64,000 bases of DNA from Panagrolaimus kolymaensis (taxonomy: Eukaryota > Nematoda > Chromadorea > Rhabditida > Panagrolaimidae). The notes beneath the pieces are model-generated. The model was given only the letters and a program-made list of their open reading frames with translations, was not told the DNA's origin and did not search any database. Position 1 is the stretch's first letter; the number at the start of each line of letters is the position of its first letter. This document shows positions 53,778 to 64,000 of the stretch, one piece after another. The translations under genes and the position numbers were made by a program. The stretch covers positions 806,001 through 870,000 of the forward strand of contig JAJQJQ010000045.1 in NCBI GenBank assembly GCA_028622995.1. Reading direction: 5' to 3'.

Positions 53778-56700
53778 TTATTTTTTATTTTGAACATCCA
53801 TTGGAAAATCATTATCTCCATTTTCTGGAGCTGCTGCTGGAGCGGCTTCCATTTCATCTTGAGGTTGATGATTTTGATGGTTTTGATTTTGTTGTTGACG
53901 CAATTCATTTCTTAATTGCTGTTGTTGATGATGATGTTCATCATCCATAGCCGCGTGAGGCCCAGCTTGAATAAAAGCTGGATGTTGTTGGTCTACTACG
54001 CCATCATCAGCTTCAGGGTCTTCTTCATGATTTTGGGGTGGAGGTTGATGATGATGTTCAAAACCTAATACTGCCGCCGCTGCTGCTTCTCCACCTCCTG
54101 CACCAGCAGCAGCAGGGGCATTTGGAATATCATCATTTTGAAGTTGTTCATCATCACCCGCTCCATCATCATCTTCCATTCCACCTGGAAAAATGGGGTT
54201 TTTAATAGTGTTTTTTATTTATTAAATAAACGTATGCCTTAATTTTTGATTTTTGAATTTTCTGTAAAATTAATTTCGCCGATAAAATAATTTAAAAATT
54301 TTGATCAAAAGGAAATTCTGTGAGTTTTAGCTTTCGCAAATCAAATTATTTTTTTGTATCAAAAAAAAGGAATCAAATTAAACGCTATTTTTTGACACTC
54401 TAATTTCTTTCTGTTACTCATCAAGAAAAATTTAACAAAAAGCCTTTTTTGAAAATAAACTGGGGCAGTCGAAAAAAAATTTAAGCAACAACGCTGATCA
54501 ACTGCATTGCCACAAAACAAAAAAAAATATGGAAAAAAAGAAAAGCATTTTTTATCTTTGAATTTTATATAGATCGAAAAAAATGAGGAATACCAAAGTA
54601 TGAATCAAAGATACAAAATTTATTGATACGATTCAAAATGTTTTAATACCTTGAACATCAGCGATATCAACCATTTCAAAATTATTTTCTCCTCCATCCA
54701 TTTCAACTATTTGATTATTAGCATTTGCATTTTGATTATTTACTCCTCCAATGGCTGCTGCAATGGCAGCGGCTGCTCCACCACCTCCGCCTCCGCCATT
54801 TTGTGGTTGTTGTTGAATTAAATTATTATTTAAATTTGCTCCTGCTCCTCCATTTTGTAATTGCTGTTGTTGTTGTTGTCCATTATTATCATCAATAATA
54901 TTATTTGCTGTTGTATTAGCATCCACAACACCCGTATTTAAAAAATCCCATATTAATATTGTATCATCGTGTGAAGAACTAACAATTTGAAATTCATCAA
55001 ATTGTAAACGAAATACTCTTCCACTATGTTGCTAAAAAAACATTTTAATTATTTCAATAAAAATATTTAATAAAAAATAATGAAAAAGTTGCTGTTGTTC
55101 GGTTTTTTAACTTTTTCGAAATGGAAACTAAGGCTTTCAAAATCTCTCAAACTTTTTTGATTCAATAAATTAAATTTGAGAGAAAAAAAAATCCGTCAAA
55201 TTTTCTAATTTCAAATTTAGGTGCTTCGACAAATTCAAAGAAGCTCAATATTGAGTTCACCGACAACAACAACAACCAACTCAAAAAAATGAATAAGAAA
55301 AAAAATCATACCACAAGAGTTTTAATACAAATAGTGCTGGATGAGGCTCGAGGATCCATCGCAATTTTTAAATCCCATACTTTAATTTTTCTAAAAAAAT
55401 AAAAAAGTAAATCATTTTTCTTTCTTTTTTTTGTGAGTTTTAAAGCTAAAATCTTACCCATCATAAGCTCCTGAAACAATGCGTTTTCCATCAAACCGAA
55501 TGCAGCGAACAAGTTCTTCATGTCCTTCAAGAACACGTAAACATGCTCCACATTCAATATCCCATAGCCTAATCGTATTATCACTTGATCCAGAAACAAT
55601 TAAACCATCGCGATATTGTAAACATGCGATGCCACGTTTATGTCCATTCAAAGTTCGAATAAATTCGCATGTATCAGTTCTCCAAACTTTTATGGTTCGA
55701 TCACCTGAAGCTGAGACAATATAAGTATCATCAAAATCTACGACATTCACCGCGGCTCGATGACCAACGAGCACTCGACGTAAATCAATTTCATGTGAAG
55801 AATGCATCGTCCAAACTGCAATGGAACGATCCTTGGAGCAAGTAACTAACATGCCATTATGAAATCGAAGATGTAAAACTGCTTCAGAATGATGAATTAA
55901 AGTATTTAATTGTTCACCCGTTTCAACATCCCATATTCTTACTGTAGCATCTGAGGATCCGGATGCGATAATTTTTTCATCATATTGCAAACATAAAACT
56001 GAACCAGTATGACCAATTAAAGTTTGACGGCATTGAAGAGTGTTGCGATTCCAAATTTTAATTGTATTATCTCGTAAACCCGAAATAATTTTATTATCAT
56101 CATATTGAAGGCAATAAACTCCTTTACTATTTTCTGATTGACAATTAATTCTTTGTAATCGGAATTTGCCATTCTTCCAATTATCTTCAATTTGATTAAT
56201 ATCCATTCGAATTTGGGGATATAATTCTCGATAAAATTCATGTTGATACACTAATGGATCATCAAGGGTAGCACGAAGGGCATCAGCTTCAGTACGAGTT
56301 TTTCCATTTGCCATTGCTATATATATTGTAGCTTGTTCTGTGGAAATGAATAAGAAGCGCTTCCTAAAAATTTAAATATTAATTTTTTAATAAAAACAAA
56401 AAAATAATTTTTTTCTGTAAATTTTAAAAGATTTTTCCATAGAGTCTTGGTTGGATTTATGGATTTCTAATTTCGGTTTTGAGATTTTAAAAAGCGATTT
56501 TCTGCAAAAACTTTCTTAATTAATGGATTTGCTTTTTCCAAACCCAAGTCTCGCCAAAAAAAAATTATAAAAACTTTTCAGAGAAAAACAATTCTCCAAA
56601 AGAAAATAAAAAAATCCTTGAAAAGCAAGCCTGTTTTTTTTAAACAAAAATTAAAAACAAACTAACCATCCTCGTTTTTCACTTAAACCTCTCCAAAGAC

Positions 56701-57870
56701 TATCACCCCGAACATGGCGTTCAATTAATTTTCTCCAAAGCATTCCATGAGCGATTACACTTCTCCATTGTTTAGATACCCCTGAAGCTCGAGCTAAATT
56801 ATGAGCATCCAAATTTTCTAATATTGTTTCCGCAACTCTTCGAGGTAATAAAGTAATAAAATCTCGTTGCAATAATGGTTTAACATATGCGTCTATAGCG
56901 CCCAATTGATGATGAGACATACGATTTAATAAATTTTCAACTATAGTTTGTTGTTGACGATCGGACATTGTATCGAATTCCTGGAAAAATTAAAAAAAAG
57001 TTTATATATATAAAAATATTTTTTTGGGGATTTAGAAATGGCTTACTTCACACCATGAATTTAAAGTATTATTATAATCTTCAGAATTTATTCCTCTTGA
57101 AGATTCAGATAGCGATAAAGTCGCCATCATATTTGTTGCTGATGTACCCTGAAAAAATAAAATAAAATAAAAAAATTAAGGGTAAAAGGATTGATTAATT
57201 TTTTGTTTTGATTTGTTGTTGATTGGCATAAATAAATAAATAAATAAATAAATAAATAGCCCCAAGAAACAACAAAGTATCTCAAGAAAGATTCTCTAAA
57301 GCTTATTCATTAAATCATCAATTTTTTTTTTAATAAAAATACATTTTATATATCCTTTATTTTTCTTCTCTGATATCTTCCAGAAAAGCAAGCTATCGTT
57401 TTTCGCTAACTAAAAACTGTTTTATTTTTATTTTTTATTAAAAACAATAAATTGTTAAAAAAAATATTATTTCATTGTCATTTTTTTGTTGTATTTTGAT
57501 TATTGTTTTTGAAAAAAAGCTTATGGAAAAGAAAAATAAAGAACATAGCAGCTTTGTGTTGCTTTTAGCACCATCATCGTCACATGGGTTCAAAAAAAAA
57601 TATATGTACGAATAAAAAGCAGCAACAACAACGACAATTTGACGTAATAATAAAAAATATTTTTTCTTTTTAAACCTTTAATCTTAAAAATTTGAGCTAA
57701 GAATATATATAAAAAATTTGAGGTTTAGCACTTCCAGAGCCATAAGATCGGATTTTATTTTTTGGGAATTTGAAGTTCGCTAGAAATAATGAAAGGGGAG
57801 ATAGGTTCGTTCATTAACTTACTTCTGTTCCATTATTAGTAATATTTTCAGGTAAATCAGTTTGTTGCAT
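53778..57870 (-). CDS. lin-23: F-box/WD40 ubiquitin-ligase adaptor, LIN-23 / beta-TrCP ortholog
   Basis: Seven exons (57870-57823, 57148-57047, 56980-56667, 56363-55458, 55390-55312, 55031-54650, 54184-53778) join in frame to 745 residues. Residues about 60-100 carry the beta-TrCP dimer/linker ([19 protein letters not shown]), followed directly by the F-box ([20 protein letters not shown], then [14 protein letters not shown]), which binds Skp1. Seven WD40 repeats follow ([20 protein letters not shown] first, [20 protein letters not shown] last), nearly identical to beta-TrCP. They read the phosphorylated DSGxxS degron of targets such as beta-catenin. Role: substrate receptor of SCF ubiquitin ligase, limiting cell division and Wnt signalling. 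Unlike vertebrate beta-TrCP, about 215 residues of Gln/Asn/Ala/Gly/His/Asp-rich sequence follow the propeller, across the last two exons. Confidence 0.96.
57229..57258. repeat. (AAAT)n microsatellite
   Basis: About seven uninterrupted copies of ATAA/AAAT in the first lin-23 intron, between the first and second coding exons. Confidence 0.9.
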
Positions 57871-60800
57871 CTCCAAAAAATAGTTAATATTCAAAATTGA
57901 GAACAAGAATATATATGGAAATAATGCGTTTCTTAAACACCCATTTACACCTTAAAAAAACAAAATTAAATTAAATTCGAGGAGTAAAACGTAATTCAAA
58001 GAAATTATTAATGGCAAAACAAACACGAAATTTTCTCGAGTTCAAGAACAATAATAAATTTTGGGCTTTGCTGAACAAAACAAATCAAAAAAAGGATGAG
58101 AAAAATAATTTTTATCGATTGCTTTTTTTACTTTTTTTTCGTCGTCGTCGTTCGCTTTTTTTTCTTCTTCTTCGTCTGTTGTCTTTTTTTTCTTTTTCGT
58201 TTCGAGTCAGTCAGTCATAGACAGGCTGTAGTAGCGATAACAACGAACCAAAAACTGCGGCAGCAGCACAGCCAAAAAAAAAGAAAGAGAACGAACGCTC
58301 TTTTTTGGTGGTTCCATCCAACATTTTTTTTTCTTGTTTCGCTTTCCATTTTTTAGGGTTTAGCTTATTTGGTTTTCGGTTGTTAGCCGCCTGGCTTTTT
58401 TTTTCTCTATTATTTTTTTTAATGTAAAAGCGAGTTAATTTAAAAATTGCAAAAATTAAATGAAAAAAAAAAGTTATTTTTGGTAATTTTAATTTGAAGC
58501 GTGAAAAATAAATTAACGATAAACAAAATAAAATTATTTCAGGTCGCTGGAAAAATGAAAAATAAAACTATAAAAAGTGGAACTTCTGAAAAGTGGAACT
58601 TCTGCTCTGATAAACAAAAAATTCATTATTTTTGTTATAAATATTTTTTTTAAGTTTTCAAAAAGGCAATTAAATACTACGAAATAGCTTTGTTTTTCTA
58701 GGGTTATAATCTCGACAGGGAATTACCGTTAACCTAAAACCGCAAATTTTTTCTGCTTGTTTTTTTTTTGCAAGTAATTATAGCTTTTTTTCCGATTTTA
58801 TACGTTTGTTTTTAACGAAATCAAACATCTCCACAAAAAAAAAGCTTTAAATAAAACAAATATTTTTAGCTTTTTGTTTAATTTACAGTATTAAAACAAA
58901 AAACAAAAAAAGCTATCGATAGTGTCTGTTGTCTGGTTTATCAAAAAAAAATGGCAAAAAAAAGAAGAAAATGTATTATCAAACATTTTAGAAAAAACCA
59001 AATCGAAATAAATGGTTAAAACCAAAAATCAATATGAAATTATTTCTTCGTCGAAAAATGATGCTCCAATTTTTTAAAATTTATTTTCTTTGAATGAAAA
59101 AAAATTAAGGGCAAATAAAATTAACTCCAATTAATTTCGAAAAGTAAAGTTTTTTAAGAGCGTAAAAAAGAGGCAAGCAGCCACCGTAAAATAAAAAATT
59201 AGGTTCTAAAGTTTAGAATTTTTTTTACAAAGAAAATAAATAAACAAAAGAAATTTTTGGCATTTTAAATGGCAAAAATTATATGAATCACAAATTTAGA
59301 AATCAGCCATTTTGGGGAGTCAAGAAAAAAAATATCATCACTTTTGGGCTTTTTTTCTTAAGATTTTTTTCATCATCACAAAAGTGGCAACAAAAAAATA
59401 AAATGATTTTATACTCAAATATTTTTTTTAATCAACTAAAAAAGATATATTAATTCTTTTAATGTATCTTAAATCTGGCTAAAAATTTCGAAACGTCAAA
59501 AAAATTAAGGATAAAATGAAATAAGTAAAAATACAGTAAATAAATCGGTAACTTTTTTTTCGTGCTTTCGTCAAAAGGAATTATTAACAAAAGTTTAAAA
59601 AAAGAAAAATTTAACTTTAATTATTTTAATTCAAAAAAGCAAGAAAGGAAAAATCAAACAATTTGTTTTTATTTCTCTAAAAATAAAAGAAAAAAACTTT
59701 TAATTTTAGTTTTACGATGATCACGATTTTTTCATTCTTTGATAACGTGAAGAAAAAAAAAAGACAATGGAATAAGAAAAAAATGCTCGAAATAAAATAT
59801 ATTGATTGTTGTCATCCTTCATCGTCGCAAGCAAGCAGCAGCAATGAGTGTGGCAGCGGCGTTGTCGTCACGCGTTTTACAACCCCACCACCATTCTCAT
59901 CTATTTATTTTTTTGGTCTCTCTCGACTAAACAAAAAATTAAAAAGAATAAATTTTCATTTTTTTTAAAGCAAATTTATTTCGAAAGTTTTATTTAAAAA
60001 AAGAAGCACCCGATGAAAAGTAATACAAAATGTAAATTTATTTTACTTTTTTTAGAACAAAAAAACAGTAAAGTAAAGTAAAAAAGCTTTAACAACAAAA
60101 AAAATTGAGGTAGCAAAAAAAGCGAAGCAATTTTTGGGTTCTTTTTTTTACAATGTTTTTTTTTGTTCGTTCATTCGTTCTCGTTCACTGCCACATGAGA
60201 CGAAGAGACACTAATGTTGGTTGGTTGTGACTACGATGATGGTGTGGCTGTTTTTTTTTTTCTCTTTCAGCGCCTTTGTATGTGTGTGTGTGTTTGAGTG
60301 CAGAAAAAAAAAAGAAAATGTGGTAGTTAGAATTTGCTGAGAAAGCATTTTTTCTTTTTTGATTTGAGACTAACTACTTCGAAATAATAAAAAAATTTTA
60401 TTTGTGCATGTGTGTGTACATATGTCTTCTCTAAGTCGTCGTGTGCTATTATATTCGTTCGATGTCATCACTTCTTTTTTTTCTTGCTTGCTTTCTTTCT
60501 CAATTGCTTTGGTGATGAATGAGGAAGAAGAAAAAAAAAGGAACTGCAAAAAAAAAGTTTGTTCAGTCGACAGAAAAAAAAAAGCTTCCCTTAATCTCAA
60601 TATGCTCATCATTTGCCTCTGTGTATTCAAAAATGTGCGTTCTGCGTGGTCTATGTTTAATGTAAAAAAAAATATTTAGTGACACCAACCAAACACACAC
60701 AGAAGCTAGTAGTTCTTTCTTTTGCTCAAGTTCCTCTCTTTTTCTTCTTCTCTGACTCTCTATTTTTTTTTCTTTCTTCGAATAACATTAAAAAATAAAA

Positions 60801-63211
60801 TAAAGCCTAAAAAAGCTGGTTGCTGCTTTAAGTCTATAAAAAAAAGAAATAAGGAACTAACTAATCCCGTTTTTTTTTTATTCTTCGTCGTCGTTCGTTT
60901 TACAACAGCTATCTAAAATACTTCCTGTTTCCTTTTTTTTTTCAAATAAATAAATATTTAAATGTTTTTTTCTTGACAAGACAAACATTGGGATAAGATA
61001 GATTGTAAACCATTTTTGCAAAAAATGAGTCAGGGTTTGTTGTTACTATCTTCACACCAAGAAAAAAAAGTAAGGGTAACAAAAAAGCAGCAATGTTGAA
61101 AGGAAAAAAATACAATTTATTTTAAATTTTAAAATATGTAGCTTCCATTAATAACAAATGAAGTTTCTTTTGAAACAAAAACAATGTCAGCTTAACATAA
61201 TACATAATTAATGACTTGGAGGTTTCTCTTTTTTGTTAAGTTAAAAGTCACTAAGTCCGAAGACAACAAAAAAATAGGCAAGCAAAAAAAGGTGGCACCT
61301 GGGAATATTAAATTTCAGTTTCTGATGGTTTATGTTATTTTGAAAAGTCTCATCAATCTTTTGAAAAAACAAAAAGTGGAATAGTTTTTGAATTTTTAAA
61401 CTCAAAATGAAACCCAAAAAAAAATTTCAAATTTGTAAAAGTGGAATTTTATATCCTTTGTTACATAACGTCTGTCAACTTTATAAAATAAAAATTAAAT
61501 TTATAAACAACTATCTTTTCTGAAAGGCACCAAATAAAACCAAATTTAATCGAAAAAATATTTACTTTTTCATATTTTTTGTTGCATTGATCTTTAAGAA
61601 TGTTGTTTCGATTACATATGGTTAACTTATTAACAATAAATAATAATTTTTAACTTTTTTTTTCTCAAAGAGTTACATTTTCAATTAGCTTTTTATTCTT
61701 CTTAAAATTTAAAATAAAAGTTTTGATTTTTTGTATTGAATAAAAAATTAAGTCTAATATAAAAAATAAATAAAATTATTTTAAAAAAATATAAATCCCT
61801 TTATTTATTTATGTAATTTTTCTTTTATCAAAACACAACTCTTTTTTCTCTCTCTATGAAATAAATTCCTTTTTGGTGCGCAATCAAATCAAATACATAA
61901 GTAAATCGGTTGCTGTTGTTATTGTTGAGTCATCTTTTCATCCATCCATCCTAAAGCAGCCATTGCAAAAAAAAAAGCAGGTTAGGTTTGACGACGACGA
62001 CGACGACAGCATTTTTGATGTATCCACGGAGGAAAAAAATTTTTTTTAGTTAGTTGGGTGGCGGTTGACTCATCACAACTTATTTTTTTTTTTTTTTGCT
62101 GTTTGTTTGATTGAGGTAGATCATGAATGAGCAATTTTTTCTCTCTCTCTCTCCTCCACCTGAATAAACATTGATGATCAAAACATATTTAAAAAAAAGA
62201 ATGACGAAGAGAACGGAGGAATAAAATACAAATAAACAAATTATTGAAGAAAAAATGTTTTATCATAAAAATTTGATAATAAAAATTATTAAAAATTTTA
62301 AATAGGTAATGCGGCAAGAAAACTTCAAAATTTTTAATTTACAGTTAGATGCAATTTAAAAAATGCTAAAACCTTCAATATTGGAAAGTTTCCTTGTTTT
62401 TTGAATTTTTATCCAAAAATAGCTTCTTTTGTTCAAAGACTTGGAGGAAATTACTAATCATTTTTTTAAAATCAGAATGCTTCTTTTCTGTGTAAATTTT
62501 TCTTTCATTTTTTTGTGTTATGAATTTTACCCAAACATTTTTCTTTAATTTGGTGAAATTTGCGAACATTTATTTTAGCAAAAAATTAATTAACGAAAGG
62601 AAAATAGAAAAAAAGAAAAAACATTGTTTTGATACTTTTTCAATAAAAAATTGAACCCCGCAAAAGAAATTTACGAATAACAACAATAAAAAAATGACCA
62701 AAAAGAAAAAAAGTTTCTGGAATACAAATGAAAACAAAAAAGAAAAAAATAAGAAGTGTAAATTTTGACGAATAAAAAATCTTTGTTTTTTTTTGAAAGA
62801 GACAAGGCAACTTTTTTTAAAAATAAAATCAGAATCATAATGCACCGCGGGCCTGTAAAAATCAGGAAAAAAATAACATTTATGGATGCAAAGCAAAAAA
62901 AAAATAACAGTCATTGTGAAAAATATAAAAATATCAAATTTATGATTTTCCACCCGAGAGGCCGTTTGTTTAATTTCCATTTAAGACCAGCCACAATTTT
63001 TTTACTTTTGCATCCATACAAAATTTACGACTTTGAAAATAAAAAACAGAGGAGACACAATAAAAAAAGAATGAAAAACTTTGCGATTGAATTGTTTTTT
63101 TAAATAATAATAACGAATAATTTTTATTGCTTCTTTGATTTTTTTGATTTTGGTTTAATATAATAATTTTTTTTCTTCTTCCTGAATTATTTTATTTTTT
63201 GTTGAATATTT
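57871..63211. other. 5.3 kb AT-rich intergenic block
   Basis: No gene can be supported between the lin-23 start and the kinase gene. The block has long A and T runs, CGTCGTCGTCG / GACGACGACG tracts (58,139; 60,884; about 61,990), a short TG run (60,281) and CT runs (62,141). The longest open frames are K/F/S-rich and rejected. It could be the regulatory region of lin-23. The dispersed AAATATTCAAA motif of the first 23 kb is not seen here apart from chance-like partial matches. Confidence 0.55.
61988..62009. repeat. (GAC)n trinucleotide run
   Basis: Six to seven copies of GAC in succession (TTTGACGACGACGACGACGA and on), standing out from the AT-rich surroundings. Confidence 0.85.
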
Positions 63212-63887
63212 TTATTCATCATCATCTTCGACTGTAAGAACACTGGATAACCATTCTCCAACATCCACATTATTATTTCTGTGAATTTGAAACCAAGGCA
63301 GAACCTAGAAAAAAAAATAAGAATAAATTTTAGGGTTAAAATCAAAAAAATCAAGGTATTTTTTTCCAAAAAAATGTTACTGTATTTATCTTTAATAAAT
63401 AAAAATTTTTTGTTAAGTTTAAAATACATTAATTCTTTGCATTTTTAATGGGGTATTATGAAATTCGTCTCACAGCGAAAAAATAAAAAAAACTTACAAT
63501 AAGCATATCATATTTTGGACGACTTTGAGTATCCTTTGTTAAACACTGCTCAACAAATAATCTAAATTCATATGAAAATGTTTCAGGCAACCTTGGAGCT
63601 GGTTTATCTGTGATACTACACATTAAATCAAAAGGACTTTCAAAATTATATGGATATTCACATACAGCTAATTCAATCAACGTTATACCCAATGACCATA
63701 CATCCGCTCGAACATCATATCGAGTTCGTTGTATTCTTTCCGGGGATAAATAAGCTGTACAACCCAAAGATGAAGTGGATGCAAGTGAATCAATTAATTG
63801 ACCCGCAATACCAAAATCACATAATTTTATATACCCATTCCAATCAATTAATATATTTGATGGTTTTATATCTCGATGAATAATACC
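63212..63887 (-). CDS. MAP kinase kinase, MKK7/MEK-1 type (3' part)
   Basis: Two terminal exons are seen, 63887-63498 and 63304-63212; the upstream exons lie beyond the window edge. The first begins inside the kinase catalytic loop (IIHRDIKPSNILIDWNGY), continues with the DFG motif (KLCDFGIAGQLIDS), an activation loop SLASTSSLGCTAYLSPERI with Ser/Thr at the sites phosphorylated by MAP3Ks, DVWSLGITLIELAV, and PRLPE. The last exon gives LPWFQIHRNNNVDVGEWLSS, matching the V-D-V-x-W end of MKK7, then an acidic tail ending at TAA 63212-63214. Role: dual-specificity kinase activating JNK/p38-type MAP kinases. MKK7/MEK-1 is favoured over MKK4 by the tail and by RYDVRADVWSLG. Confidence 0.88.
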
Positions 63888-64000
63888 CTAAAGAAAAAAA
63901 TTATATGTAGGTAAAAATGGAAGAAATTTTTTTTTCTTTTAATGGAGCTTTTGAAAAAAAGAAGCTCTAAAAATTTCGATGCGAGATAAACTTGATTTAA

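Noticed and set aside
62570..62980. 136-codon minus-strand frame
   Set aside because: Almost entirely F, L, S and K, as expected from T-rich DNA.
1..64000. CRISPR array, rRNA or tRNA genes
   Set aside because: No regularly spaced direct repeats with unique spacers, no rRNA core sequences and no convincing A-box/B-box cloverleaf were found by eye; tRNAscan-SE would be needed to exclude a tRNA.

Overview
This is a 64 kb piece of a very AT-rich animal genome, most probably a free-living or parasitic nematode. Evidence for that reading: introns of about 50-80 bp with TTTTTAG or TTTTCAG acceptors; acceptor-like sites a few bases before some start codons, as expected where mRNAs are trans-spliced; nematode-style expansions (SDR dehydrogenases, multi-CUB secreted protein, Old Yellow Enzyme); and recognisable orthologs of LIN-23/beta-TrCP, the GRIP golgin GCC2 and a MAPK kinase of the MKK7/MEK-1 type. 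The species cannot be named from this window; the dominance of TTTTTAG acceptors suggests it is not Caenorhabditis (inference).

Region 1 (1-23,200) holds no intact gene. It is filled with a degenerate dispersed repeat family, in both orientations, whose ends read TTAAATATTCAAA / TTTGAATATTTTAA, with recurring internal or linked modules. Scattered between them are isolated coding-like exons on both strands (among them the last exon of a RAD51 paralog and a frameshifted coiled-coil gene), two MITEs (one hAT type with a perfect 8-bp target duplication) and a few short open stretches. It looks like a repeat-rich gene graveyard or the introns of large degraded genes.

Region 2 (23,200-29,500) is a nine-exon, minus-strand multi-CUB secreted protein gene. 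A 3.1 kb LTR retrotransposon (486-bp LTRs, GTTA target duplication), internally deleted for most of gag and pol, lies inside its last exon only six codons before the stop.

Region 3 (30,200-38,000) has an Old Yellow Enzyme-like flavin oxidoreductase and three related SDR genes (one minus, two plus) with identical intron positions. A second hAT MITE, made of extremely GC-rich palindromes, follows at 38.3 kb.

Region 4 (38,900-52,000) has a tandem pair of paralogous single-pass membrane proteins, the GRIP golgin GCC2 on the minus strand, a decayed basic/proline-rich coding region, and two multi-exon plus-strand genes of unknown function.

Region 5 (53,800-64,000) has a full LIN-23/beta-TrCP gene (F-box plus seven WD40 repeats, with a long low-complexity tail), 5.3 kb of AT-rich intergenic DNA, and the 3' end of an MKK7-like kinase gene running off the right edge.

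The genes do not form one pathway. LIN-23 (ubiquitin ligase adaptor), GCC2 (Golgi tether) and the MAPK kinase are housekeeping or signalling genes; the CUB, OYE and SDR genes are of the stress/xenobiotic-responsive sort commonly expanded in nematodes.
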